NCBI RefSeq assembly: GCF_023242475.1
Contig: NZ_JALJFG010000024.1
Coordinates: 1 to 64,000, forward strand
Reading direction: 5' to 3'
Length of the DNA stretch: 64,000 bases
Source of the DNA: Pseudomonas sp. MWU15-20650
Lineage (GTDB): Bacteria; Pseudomonadota; Gammaproteobacteria; Pseudomonadales; Pseudomonadaceae
Within the stretch, counting starts at the first letter, position 1, and the number at the start of each line of letters is the position of its first letter. Shown here one piece after another: positions 33,160-41,871 of the stretch. The notes beneath the pieces are model-generated. The model worked only from the letters and a program-made list of their open reading frames with translations. It ran no database searches and was not told where the DNA came from. The translations under genes and the position numbers were made by a program.

Positions 33160-34424
33160 ACAGCGACAAACTCTTCGGTGCCCCAGCGCGCGGCCTCGGT
33201 GGCAACACCGATCACGACGGCCTGAAGCTGGTGCTGCATCGTTACATCATCGACGCCATCGAAGAGTCCGGGAAGAACCTGCTGGAAGGCTCACGCCAGC
33301 TGTTGGCGCAATTTGTCATCGACAAGGTGGCCGAATACATCAACCGCATGCACCTGGCGATTTCCCGTTATGAGATGGAGCGCCTGGCCGAAGAAATCGT
33401 CGACGAACTGACCGGCTTCGGCCCACTCGAAGTGCTACTGCGCGACCCCTCCGTGACGGAGATCCTGGTCAACGGCCCGCACCGGGTATTCATCGAACGT
33501 GACGGCCTACTGCACCAGAGTGACCTGCGCTTTATCGACGCCCATCATGTAGAGCGCGTGATGCAGCGCATTCTTGCGCCCCTGGGGCGGCGTCTGGATG
33601 AGTCCTCGCCGATGGTCGATGCGCGCTTGCCCGACGGCAGCCGGGTCAACGCGATCATCCCGCCGATCGCCCTGGACGGGCCATGCCTGTCGATCCGTAA
33701 ATTTCGCAAGGACATGCTCAAGAGCAGCGACCTGGTGGCCATGCAGACCATCGACCAGAACATCTTCGATTTTTTCCAGGAAGCCGTGGGCAAGCGCTGC
33801 AACATCCTGATCAGCGGCGGTACCGGCACCGGTAAAACCACGCTGCTGAACATCCTCAGCCAATTGATCAACCCCCATGAGCGCCTCGTCACCATCGAAG
33901 ACGTGGCCGAACTGCAACTGGGGCACCCCCACGTAGTACGCCTGGAAACCCGCCCGCCGAACGCCGAGGGCCACGGCGAGGTCAAGGCCAGCGACCTGAT
34001 CCGCAACGCCCTGCGGATGCGCCCCGACCGCATCATTCTCGGCGAGATCCGCGGCGTCGAAGTGCTCGATGTGCTGACCGCCATGAACACCGGCCACGAC
34101 GGTTCCATGAGTACCGTGCACGCCAACAACGCCGCCGACGCCCTGCTGCGCCTGGAGACCCTGGTGGGTTTGACGGGCCGCGTGGTGGCGGAAAAAACCC
34201 TGCGGCAAATGATCTGCGCAGCGCTGGATGTGGTGATCCAACTGACCCGCCTGCCGGATGGTCGTCGTTGCGTCAGCGAAGTGGTCGAGGTGGTGGGCAT
34301 CCGTGAAGACGTGTACGTGACCAATACCCTGTTTCGCCATGACCGGCGCACCGGCTTCGGCTTCCTGCGCGAGGCGGTCAACCCTGCCGGCGAAAAACTG
34401 CGCCGCGAACCGGCATTGCCTTGA
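33156..34424 (+). CDS. tadA: Tad secretion ATPase TadA/CpaF
   Basis: A 422-residue GSPII_E/VirB11-type ATPase. Walker A is ISGGTGTGKTTLLN (Lys227), the aspartate and His boxes follow, and Walker B reads RPDRIILGEIRG. It powers Flp pilus polymerisation. The N-terminal all-alpha domain (residues 30-95) and the loop GFGPLEVLLRDPSVTEILVN are typical of CpaF. Confidence 0.96.
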   Translation: MNSDKLFGAPARGLGGNTDHDGLKLVLHRYIIDAIEESGKNLLEGSRQLLAQFVIDKVAEYINRMHLAISRYEMERLAEEIVDELTGFGPLEVLLRDPSVTEILVNGPHRVFIERDGLLHQSDLRFIDAHHVERVMQRILAPLGRRLDESSPMVDARLPDGSRVNAIIPPIALDGPCLSIRKFRKDMLKSSDLVAMQTIDQNIFDFFQEAVGKRCNILISGGTGTGKTTLLNILSQLINPHERLVTIEDVAELQLGHPHVVRLETRPPNAEGHGEVKASDLIRNALRMRPDRIILGEIRGVEVLDVLTAMNTGHDGSMSTVHANNAADALLRLETLVGLTGRVVAEKTLRQMICAALDVVIQLTRLPDGRRCVSEVVEVVGIREDVYVTNTLFRHDRRTGFGFLREAVNPAGEKLRREPALP

Positions 34425-34437
34425 AGGGGGCGCAACC

Positions 34438-35319
34438 ATGACTGGGGCCATCCTGCTGTTCATCTGCGTGATCCTCATCGGCCTGTCGATTCGGTCCTTT
34501 CAAAACGGCATGCGTCGCGCCCAGACCGAACGCGTGCTGGGCCGGCTCGCCGAAGGCCAGCCGCAGCTCACCGAAGAGGGTGGCCAATGGAACGGCGTGG
34601 AACGGATGTTCCTGCGCGCAGGCTTGGGCAAGCCCAGCGACAGCCTGGGCCTGTGGCTGGCGATATGGGGCCTGGGCGCGGTGCTGGGGTTGTTGGCTGC
34701 CGGCTGGGGTGGCCTGCTGGTGATGCTGGTCGTGCCGCCGTTGCTGCTGCGCCTGTACATCGCCTGGCGCTACCAACGGCGTATCAAGCGCATGATCGAA
34801 CAACTGCCGCAATTGCTCGACCACACTGTGCGCAGCCTCAAGGCCGGGCGTACGCTGGCGGATGCGGTCATGGGCGGCATTGAAGTGACCGAAGACCCGC
34901 TCAAACATGCCATGGGCCGGATTCAACGCAACGTCCAGTTGGGTATCAGCCTGCCGGAATCCACCCACGACTTCGCCGAGTTCTACGAGCGCGACGAGTT
35001 TCGCCTGTTCGCCTTAGGGTTGAAGGTCAACCACCGCTATGGCGGCAACGCCAGCGAACTGCTGGAAAACCTGATCAAGATGATCCGCGAGCGCGAGCAG
35101 GCTGGCCGCCAACTACGCGCCTTGACCGGCGAGACCCGGGTGACGGCCTATGTCCTCACGGCCCTGCCGATTTCAATGGTGGGCTACTTCCTGGCGGTCA
35201 ACCCCGCGTACCTGATGACCATGTGGAACGACGGCACCGGCCGCATGCTGTTGTTCGTGGCCCTGGGCATGCAGGTGCTGGGCTGCTTCACCTTGTGGCG
35301 TATGTTGCGGAGCGTGTGA
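34438..35319 (+). CDS. tadB: Tad inner-membrane platform protein TadB
   Basis: A 293-residue GSPII_F-type protein. One N-terminal helix and two (GLGAVLGLLAAGWGGLLVML) precede the cytoplasmic F domain (residues 115-250: MIEQLPQLLDHTVRSLKAGR), with two more helices at the end. It pairs with TadC to form the platform on which TadA acts. I chose the ATG at 34438, which follows GGGGG and lies 13 bases past the tadA stop. Confidence 0.92.
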   Translation: MTGAILLFICVILIGLSIRSFQNGMRRAQTERVLGRLAEGQPQLTEEGGQWNGVERMFLRAGLGKPSDSLGLWLAIWGLGAVLGLLAAGWGGLLVMLVVPPLLLRLYIAWRYQRRIKRMIEQLPQLLDHTVRSLKAGRTLADAVMGGIEVTEDPLKHAMGRIQRNVQLGISLPESTHDFAEFYERDEFRLFALGLKVNHRYGGNASELLENLIKMIREREQAGRQLRALTGETRVTAYVLTALPISMVGYFLAVNPAYLMTMWNDGTGRMLLFVALGMQVLGCFTLWRMLRSV

Positions 35320-35320
35320 G

Positions 35321-36214
35321 ATGGCGATTTCACTACTGATCAGCGCGATATTGTTCCTGGCTGCACTGATGCTGGTGCTGGCCAACCTGATGAAACACCG
35401 GCGCGGCCAGCGCCTGGTTGCCCAACGTTTGCAGGGCCAGATGGGTGACGAACACAAGTTCGGCACGCTGATGCAGCAACTGGGCAACAGCCAGCTCGCG
35501 CAACGTTCGGTCAGCCTGGACAACGAAACCCAGACCCTGCTCAACCGCGTCGGCTGGCGCAAATCCAGCCAGCGCTCGATGTTCGCCGCCTTCCAGATCG
35601 GCACCCCCTTGGTGCTGCTGGCCCTTGCCATCGTGACCCAGCAGTTGCTGTTTACCAAGGTGGCCTCACCGTGGCTGGTGCCCCTGATCGCCCTGGGCAT
35701 TGGTTACCTGCTGCCCAAGCGCATCCTTGCCGGCGTCGCCAAAAGCCGGCAGCAACGCATCTCCCAGGAGGTCTCGACCTTCATTCCGCTGCTGCGCATC
35801 CTGTTCGAATCCGGCATGGCCGTTGAACAAGCACTGCGTGTGCTGAGTGTCGAGGCGCAGCGCCTGCTGCCGGCCTTGACCCACGAACTGCGCCTGATCC
35901 TGACCCGGGTCGACTCCGGCCTGGATCTGAGCGAAGAACTGGGCAAGACCGCCAGGTTGCTGGCCGTGGATGAATTCACCGACACCGGCACCATCCTCCA
36001 GCAACTGGTCCACCAAGGCGGCGGCGCGATGAAATCGTTGCTGGCCCTCAAGCAACTGCTCGACGACCGTCGCCTGACGCGGGTGCAGGAGTTCGTTTCG
36101 AAAATGTCGGCGAAGATGTCGGTGGTGATGATGGTGTTTTTGTTTCCCGCCTTGCTGATCGTGCTCGGGGGGCCGGCGTTCATCGGCATCTCCCGGGCGT
36201 TGAGTCACTTATAA
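35321..36214 (+). CDS. tadC: Tad inner-membrane platform protein TadC
   Basis: A 297-residue GSPII_F-type protein with membrane segments near the N-terminus (LLISAILFLAALMLVLANLM), residues 95-130 and the C-terminus, and an F domain (VSTFIPLLRILFESGMAVEQ). It starts two bases after the tadB stop, and the pair act together in the inner membrane. Confidence 0.92.
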   Translation: MAISLLISAILFLAALMLVLANLMKHRRGQRLVAQRLQGQMGDEHKFGTLMQQLGNSQLAQRSVSLDNETQTLLNRVGWRKSSQRSMFAAFQIGTPLVLLALAIVTQQLLFTKVASPWLVPLIALGIGYLLPKRILAGVAKSRQQRISQEVSTFIPLLRILFESGMAVEQALRVLSVEAQRLLPALTHELRLILTRVDSGLDLSEELGKTARLLAVDEFTDTGTILQQLVHQGGGAMKSLLALKQLLDDRRLTRVQEFVSKMSAKMSVVMMVFLFPALLIVLGGPAFIGISRALSHL

Positions 36215-36224
36215 GGAGCGCCCG

Positions 36225-36959
36225 ATGAAAGCCTTGATAGCCGGTTTGAGCCTATTGCTGCTCGGTGGCTGTGCCACCAACGGCCAACCCCCATGGGGCG
36301 CCCTGACGGCCACCGGCAGTTGCCCCAAGCCCGGCGCCGACCAGGAATTGTCGTTGAACCTGGCCGATGAAATGGCCAACGACGGCAAGCTACACGCCAG
36401 CCTGGCCAACCTGCAGGGTTTGCCGGCCAACTTGCCCCAGGTGCGCCTGCGCCAGGCCAAGGCTTACCGTTTGCTGGGACGCAGCGAGGCAGAACCGTTG
36501 TATCGCAGCCTGATCGGCACCTGCATGGCCGCCGAAGGCGAACACGGCCTGGGCCAACTGGCCTCGGCCAAGGGCGAAAACGGCCAAGCCATGGCCCACT
36601 TGCAACGCGCGGCACGCCTGGCGCCCACCGACGAGAAAATTCGCAACGACCTGGGCGTGGTGTACCTCAACCAGTTGCGCGTGGAAGACGCTCGCTTTGA
36701 ATTCATCACCGCCATGGAGCTCAAGCAGAGCGACCCGCTGGCGGCGATCAATCTGGTGACGCTGCTGATTTATCAGGACAACTGGAAGCAGGCCGCACAA
36801 CTGGTCAGCCAGATGGGCCTGAACCCCGACCAGGTCACCGAGGCGCAGGCCCGGGCAGAGAAACTCAAAGGCTCAAGCGCCCCCGTCGCCAAGGCAGAGG
36901 CCAGTGCCAAGAATCAGGTCGCCACGGTCAGTGATGCGCCCAGCAACCCGAGGAATTGA
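36225..36959 (+). CDS. tadD: Tad lipoprotein TadD (TPR protein)
   Basis: A 244-residue lipoprotein: LLGGC puts the lipid cysteine at residue 16. Tetratricopeptide-like helices run from about residue 65 to 200 (LRQAKAYRLLGRSEAEPLYR, GVVYLNQLRVEDARFEFITA). TadD acts as pilotin/assembly factor for the RcpA secretin. AAGGAG precedes the ATG. Its stop overlaps the next start. Confidence 0.9.
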   Translation: MKALIAGLSLLLLGGCATNGQPPWGALTATGSCPKPGADQELSLNLADEMANDGKLHASLANLQGLPANLPQVRLRQAKAYRLLGRSEAEPLYRSLIGTCMAAEGEHGLGQLASAKGENGQAMAHLQRAARLAPTDEKIRNDLGVVYLNQLRVEDARFEFITAMELKQSDPLAAINLVTLLIYQDNWKQAAQLVSQMGLNPDQVTEAQARAEKLKGSSAPVAKAEASAKNQVATVSDAPSNPRN

Positions 36960-37231
36960 TGATGAAAGTGCCTTGTCTCACCTGCCTGGCAATACTGGCC
37001 TTGCCCATGAGCGTCATGGCCATCGAACCCGGTCCCTCATCTGCACAGCAGGCCGCCACCGAGAACTGGCTGACGTTGCAGTCCAGTGGGAGAGTGGCCT
37101 CGACCACCCCCCAGAAAGCCTCCGCCGCCGAACGCGATCAAGCCGCCCAGCGCTTGCTGGAAAGCTACAAGCATCCGATCCCGGAGTATTTCGATCAAAA
37201 GGCGGGTGGGCAAACCGGCGGCAAGAACTAG
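36959..37231 (+). CDS. Small exported DUF3613-type protein in the tad operon
   Basis: A 90-residue protein with a signal peptide (MMKVPCLTCLAILALPMSVM then AIEPG) and a polar mature part rich in Gln and Ala. It resembles the small DUF3613 proteins often found after tadD in Pseudomonas and Burkholderia. The role is unknown. The ATG overlaps the TadD stop by one base; a second ATG follows directly, and a TTG lies one codon before. Confidence 0.75.
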   Translation: MMKVPCLTCLAILALPMSVMAIEPGPSSAQQAATENWLTLQSSGRVASTTPQKASAAERDQAAQRLLESYKHPIPEYFDQKAGGQTGGKN

Positions 37232-37246
37232 CTGCCGGTTGGGGCT

Positions 37247-38050
37247 TCAGTGGGCCGTTACCCGCTGGCGCATCGCCGAGTTATTGGGCGACAGCGCCAG
37301 CGCCAACTGCGTGCGGTTATGCATGTGGGTCAAGCGCAGCACCTGGGACACATACAGCTTGACGGTGTTCTCGGTGATACCCAGTTCACAGGCAATCTGA
37401 TAGTTGGTTTGCCCCTTCCCTACCAGCCGGGCAACGTCCAATTGGCGCGGTGACAGTGGGTTGAAGATTGCCGGGATTTCCACCGGCCCACCCTCCTCGG
37501 TCGCCACGTCTTCGCCCGTCGGCCCTGGCGGGCTGCGGCGCACCTTGTCGAGGTCCTGATACAGATCGTTGATCGACTCGGAAAGAAATTGCAGCTTCTG
37601 GTTCAAGTTCCCCAGTTGCAGCTCCTTCTTGCGTTCCTGCAACGCTGCTTCCTGGCGCTGCAAGCCTTCGAGCAACTCGTCCAGGTTGATGGGTTTCTGA
37701 TAGTAATCCGCGATCCCGGCACGCAGGGCCTTGATCACGTCCTGCTTGTCAGCGCGGCCAGTCAACATGATCGCCTCGAAAATCCGGTGCTTGCCGGCAA
37801 CCTTTTGCAAGGTCTGCACTAACTCGATGCCATCCATGTCGGGCATATGCAGGTCACACAACACCAGGCCGATCTCGGCGTCTTCGCTGAAACGCTTCAC
37901 GGCCTGCGGGCTGGATTCACACGGGACACAGCGGAACCCGCTGCTTTCAAGAAATTCACAGAGCTCTTCTACGATCAAAGGTTGATCGTCGACCACGAGC
38001 ACTTTTACTGCAGAGTTAAACTTGTTCACGCGCGACTCCATGCCTTGCAA
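37247..38050 (-). CDS. pprB: PprB-like response regulator (receiver plus LuxR-type HTH)
   Basis: About 267 residues. The receiver domain (residues 14-130) has DDQP, the phospho-Asp in LVLCDLHMPDMDG, the Thr in IMLTGRAD and the Lys in YYQKPIN. A coiled-coil linker (residues 135-175) is followed by a LuxR HTH (LSPRQLDVARLVGKGQTNYQ to VKLYVSQVLRL). In P. aeruginosa PprB activates flp-tad transcription, and this gene sits at the end of the tad operon as there. The start is uncertain: ATG 38050, ATG 38041 or a GTG at 38029 that has GGAG 6 bases before it. Confidence 0.88.
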   Translation of the reverse strand: MQGMESRVNKFNSAVKVLVVDDQPLIVEELCEFLESSGFRCVPCESSPQAVKRFSEDAEIGLVLCDLHMPDMDGIELVQTLQKVAGKHRIFEAIMLTGRADKQDVIKALRAGIADYYQKPINLDELLEGLQRQEAALQERKKELQLGNLNQKLQFLSESINDLYQDLDKVRRSPPGPTGEDVATEEGGPVEIPAIFNPLSPRQLDVARLVGKGQTNYQIACELGITENTVKLYVSQVLRLTHMHNRTQLALALSPNNSAMRQRVTAH

Positions 38051-38155
38051 GCCAAAAGATTGACCGATCCTTAACGACGAATTTTCCTACATAACTGTGT
38101 ATTAAACGTAGACGTACTTTCCGACTATGTACATAGCGTTAATACCCGATGACGA

Positions 38156-38629
38156 CTAATGGATCCAAAACCAGAAAACGGCGAAACCCAAGAGCAAAAA
38201 CGGCGCGAAGGGGAGTTTTCTTGACGGGTCCGGCGCCAGGTAGCCCATGTGGTGTTTAAGCCCTTGACTCATAAGCGGCCAAAGCCTTGGCACAACCAGA
38301 AGCCAGAGTAAATTGGCTATCGCAGCCCCCACAAACGACCCCAGCAGGTAATCGGCATTGGAGGCCAGCGCAAAGGCCCCGAGCAACTTGACGTCCCCAG
38401 CCCCCAGGCGGCCCAAGGCGTAGCCGGGCAAGGTCAGCAACAGCGCCAGAACAAACGCCCAGGCCCCCTGCCCGAAGGAAGCGCCGAGCCAGGTGCTACC
38501 CGTCCATAGCAGGTAGATCAACGCCAACAGGGCCGCCCCCAGCGTCAGGCGATTGGCGAGCAAGCGCTGCCGAACGTCTTGCACCGCACACAGCCCCAAC
38601 CACAACAGCACCACCGCACCCTGGATCAC
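38156..38629 (-). CDS. fppA: Short prepilin peptidase FppA/TadV
   Basis: A 157-residue A24 aspartyl protease without the N-methylase domain of PilD. The two catalytic aspartates are in LGLCAVQDVRQRL (near residue 18) and GAGDVKLLGAF (Asp79). About five to six membrane helices. It should cut the Flp leader (and probably TadE). It diverges from tadE across about 70 bases. Confidence 0.92.
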   Translation of the reverse strand: MIQGAVVLLWLGLCAVQDVRQRLLANRLTLGAALLALIYLLWTGSTWLGASFGQGAWAFVLALLLTLPGYALGRLGAGDVKLLGAFALASNADYLLGSFVGAAIANLLWLLVVPRLWPLMSQGLKHHMGYLAPDPSRKLPFAPFLLLGFAVFWFWIH

Positions 38630-38701
38630 GTAAAAAACATCCCTTTTTGCCGATTGATTCTATGCTGATATCAAGTAGTAGCCGTCAGGGTAGACGCGGT
38701 G

Positions 38702-39142
38702 ATGAAAACTAGCCTCCCCAGCAAGCAAAAAGGTACGGCAGCAATTGAGTTCATTGCTGTGTTCGTGATTTTTTTCGCCGTGTTCTACGGCATGGTGAGC
38801 TATAGCCTGCCGTTGTTGTTGTTGCAGTCGTTTACCCAGGCGACCGCTGAAGCGGTGCGCCAGAGCGTGGGGCTGGACCCCACCATGCAAGGCTACAATG
38901 CCGCCGTGGTGAATACCGCCAACACCGCAGTCGCCACCCGCTTGGGGTGGATCCCAGCGGCCTACAACTTCAACGCGGCCACGCAAGTCAGCACGACCTT
39001 CGTCAACAACCTGCTGACGGTGAAGATCAACTACCCCTCGGCCAATCTCCAGGCAGTGATGCCCTTTATTGTCCTGCCCGGCATTGGCACTGTGCCGCAA
39101 TTGCCAACGGTGCTGCAGGCCCAGTCGAGCCTGCAATTTTGA
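38702..39142 (+). CDS. tadE: TadE-like minor pseudopilin
   Basis: A 146-residue protein. The N-terminal prepilin-like segment is KQKGTAAIEFIAVFVIFFAV, with the processing Gly and Glu+5, followed by a periplasmic domain. TadE proteins are minor pseudopilins of the Tad machine. The ATG at 38702 follows AGGG; a GTG lies one codon earlier. The stop overlaps the TTG start of the kinase gene by four bases. Confidence 0.88.
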   Translation: MKTSLPSKQKGTAAIEFIAVFVIFFAVFYGMVSYSLPLLLLQSFTQATAEAVRQSVGLDPTMQGYNAAVVNTANTAVATRLGWIPAAYNFNAATQVSTTFVNNLLTVKINYPSANLQAVMPFIVLPGIGTVPQLPTVLQAQSSLQF

Positions 39143-41871
39143 CCTCGGGGGACAAACTCTTCGGGCGCCTGCTCGGCCGTGCCGCCGCGCTGTCCATCGA
39201 AGCGCCCGCGCCCCCTTGCGCCGGGTTGCAGGTGCAGCTGGACGTTCAAGGTCGCGTGCTCGACATCAGCGGCACCTTGCGTGCTCAGTTGGCGCCACAC
39301 GCAGCGTCGTCACCGTTGCAAGCCTTGTTGTGCCCTCCCGGCGCCTTGGCGGTCGAGGGGGTCCCCGCCGATTGGCAGCGCCACAGCCTGGATCTGGACT
39401 TCCAGGGCATCGGCGGGCAAACCCTGCACACCCGAGGCACGCTTGAAGCACACGACCACGGGTGGCTGCTGCACGCCGTGGACATCGGCGACTTGCTCAA
39501 CGGCCGGCACTTGGCCGAGCAGCGCGAGCAGAATCAACAGTTGGCCAGCCTGGTGAGTGAGCATCTGCGCGTGTGCAGCCTCAGCCGCCTGCCCGAGGTG
39601 TTCAACGAGCAGTTGAGCAGCGTGGCGCAACGCTGGCGCATTCCCTGCGTGGCCCTCGCGTTGCTGGATCAGGAAGACCTGGGCTGGGTGATCTACAGCC
39701 AGTACGCCAACCATGACGCGCCGCTGTTCTGGCACAGCGGGCAGCGTCTGGGCACCTGCCTGGACAGCCTCAATGGCACCACACCGCTGAGCTTGCAAGC
39801 CCCCTATGGGCGAGGCGAGCATCCGCGCTTGCACAGCGTGTTTGGCAATGCCGATGGCTTCCTCGTGCCGTACCGCGATGGCCAGGGCGTTGCCGCGTGG
39901 CTGCTGTGCGGTGCCTACAATGGCCAACCGCACACCCGCGACCGCGACTGGCTGAACCTCACGGCCGCACTCGCCGCGCCGCTGCTCAGCCGCCTGCGCG
40001 AACAGCGCCACCACCAACAACTGGAGCGCCTGGAAGCCCTGCAAGGCTTGTTGGGCACCGGCTGGTGGGAATTGTTGCCGGCCAGCGCGGAAATCCAGCT
40101 CGCTGCGCAGTTGATGCGCAACCTCGGCTCGGAGGAAGGGCCGACCCGACAGCCCCTGACCACCTGGCTGAACCTCATCCACCCCGCCGACCGCCAGGAG
40201 CTGCATAGCCGCCTGCGCGACCTGCAAAGCCTTGGCAAACCCCTGCTTGCCAGCGTCCGCATCAACCGCAGCGACAGCAGCCAGGCGCCGACCTGGTACC
40301 GCGTGCAGGGGCAAGTGCTGGGCGATGGTGAAGAGCGCCGCTGCATCGGGTTCATGCTGGATATCAGCGACATCAAGAACCAGCAACTGCAAGCCGATGC
40401 CGCCCACGCTCGCCTGGACAACCTGATCGCCAGCTCACCGGCGGTGATCTATGTGCAGCGCTATGTGAACGGCGCCCTGCAACCGGTGTTTTTCAGCAAC
40501 AGCTTGCTCCCCCTACTCGGCCGCACCCTCGCCGAATGCACCCACGACAGCCTGGTGCAATGGGTGCACCCCGATGATCGCGACCTGTACTTCCAGCGCA
40601 CCCGCCAACTGCTGCGCGAAGGCAGCGTGCGCAGTCGCTACCGGGTCCAGGACAAACAGGGCAATTACCACTGGCTGCTCGATGAGGCCAAGCTGCTGCG
40701 CGATGACCTCGGCCTGCCAGTGGAGGCCGTCGGCCTGTGGCTGGACGTCACCGATGCCACCCTGGCGGCGCAACAGGTCAAGGACAGTGAAGAGCGCTAC
40801 CGGATACTCGTGGAAGACTCCCCGGCGATGATCTGCCGTTATCGCCCGGACCTGACCCTGACCTTTGGCAACACGCCACTGGCCAACTACCTGGAGTGCC
40901 ACCCCAGCCAACTGCCGGGGCTGAACCTGGGGGACTGGTTATCGGCCGAACAACGCGCAGCGTTTGCGCAGCGCGTGCACCAATTGACCCCGGAGTTTCC
41001 CGTCAGCACAGCGGAAATCAGCCTGCAACTGCCGGGACGAGAGCATGCCTGGTGGGTGTGGTCGGACCGCGGCGTCTTCGATGCACACGGCGCCCTGCTG
41101 GAGGTGCAGGCCGTGGGCCGCGACAACACCGAGGTGCGGCGTTCCCAGCAGCAACTGACCCAGAGCGCAAAAATGGCCACCCTCGGCGAAATGGCCACCG
41201 GCCTGGCCCATGAGATCAACCAGCCGCTGAACGTGATGCGCATGGCTATCGTGAATGTGCTCAAGCGCCTGGGCAATGGCGACGCACAGATCGATTACCT
41301 GACGGAAAAACTCCAGCGCATTGATACACAGGTACAGCGGGCCGCGCGGGTGGTTGACCATATGCGCGTGTTCGGCCGTCGCTCGGAAGTCGAGCAGCAA
41401 CCCTTCGACCCGGCGCAGGCGCTGGAAGGCACCCTGTCGCTGCTCAGCGAGGGCCTGAGCGGCAAAGGCGTGGAGGTACGCCTGAGCCAGGCAGAGGTGC
41501 CAGTGCAGGTCACAGGCTACGTCGACCAGCTTGAGCAAGTGCTGATCAACTTGATGGTCAACGCCCGCGACGCACTGTTGAGCCAACGCGAAAAGAACCC
41601 CGGACTGCGCCCATGGATTGCAGTGCACACCGAACACGACAGCCGGCATGTGCGCCTCTGGGTCGAAGACAATGGCGGCGGTATCGACCCCCGTTTACTC
41701 GAGCGAATTTTCGAACCGTTCTTCACCACCAAACCGATTGGCGTGGGCACCGGCCTGGGCTTGTCGGTGAGCTACGGCATCGTGGAAAACATGGGCGGGC
41801 GCCTGAGCGTCAGCAACGGTGAGCACGGCGCGCGGTTCTGTGTGGAACTGCCCAGGGCCATCGACGCTTAG
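39139..41871 (+). CDS. pprA: PprA-like PAS sensor histidine kinase
   Basis: A 910-residue soluble kinase if begun at the TTG at 39139, which overlaps the tadE stop as TTGA. There is no ATG in the first part of the frame, and the protein looks real from this point (GDKLFGRLLGRAAALSIEAP). After an unassigned N-terminal 120 residues come a GAF-like domain (residues 140-290), three PAS/PAC domains (about 300-420, 430-545, 550-665), the H-box LAHEINQPLN (His691), N-box NLMVNARDAL and G boxes VEDNGGGI and GTGLGLSVSYG. No membrane segment was found. It would phosphorylate the PprB-like regulator. It converges with and touches tadG. Confidence 0.87.
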   Translation: MTSGDKLFGRLLGRAAALSIEAPAPPCAGLQVQLDVQGRVLDISGTLRAQLAPHAASSPLQALLCPPGALAVEGVPADWQRHSLDLDFQGIGGQTLHTRGTLEAHDHGWLLHAVDIGDLLNGRHLAEQREQNQQLASLVSEHLRVCSLSRLPEVFNEQLSSVAQRWRIPCVALALLDQEDLGWVIYSQYANHDAPLFWHSGQRLGTCLDSLNGTTPLSLQAPYGRGEHPRLHSVFGNADGFLVPYRDGQGVAAWLLCGAYNGQPHTRDRDWLNLTAALAAPLLSRLREQRHHQQLERLEALQGLLGTGWWELLPASAEIQLAAQLMRNLGSEEGPTRQPLTTWLNLIHPADRQELHSRLRDLQSLGKPLLASVRINRSDSSQAPTWYRVQGQVLGDGEERRCIGFMLDISDIKNQQLQADAAHARLDNLIASSPAVIYVQRYVNGALQPVFFSNSLLPLLGRTLAECTHDSLVQWVHPDDRDLYFQRTRQLLREGSVRSRYRVQDKQGNYHWLLDEAKLLRDDLGLPVEAVGLWLDVTDATLAAQQVKDSEERYRILVEDSPAMICRYRPDLTLTFGNTPLANYLECHPSQLPGLNLGDWLSAEQRAAFAQRVHQLTPEFPVSTAEISLQLPGREHAWWVWSDRGVFDAHGALLEVQAVGRDNTEVRRSQQQLTQSAKMATLGEMATGLAHEINQPLNVMRMAIVNVLKRLGNGDAQIDYLTEKLQRIDTQVQRAARVVDHMRVFGRRSEVEQQPFDPAQALEGTLSLLSEGLSGKGVEVRLSQAEVPVQVTGYVDQLEQVLINLMVNARDALLSQREKNPGLRPWIAVHTEHDSRHVRLWVEDNGGGIDPRLLERIFEPFFTTKPIGVGTGLGLSVSYGIVENMGGRLSVSNGEHGARFCVELPRAIDA

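Noticed and set aside
38947..39138. Extension of the sensor kinase into tadE (64 more codons)
   Set aside because: The extension reads as out-of-frame tadE sequence; protein-like composition of the kinase begins only near 39139.
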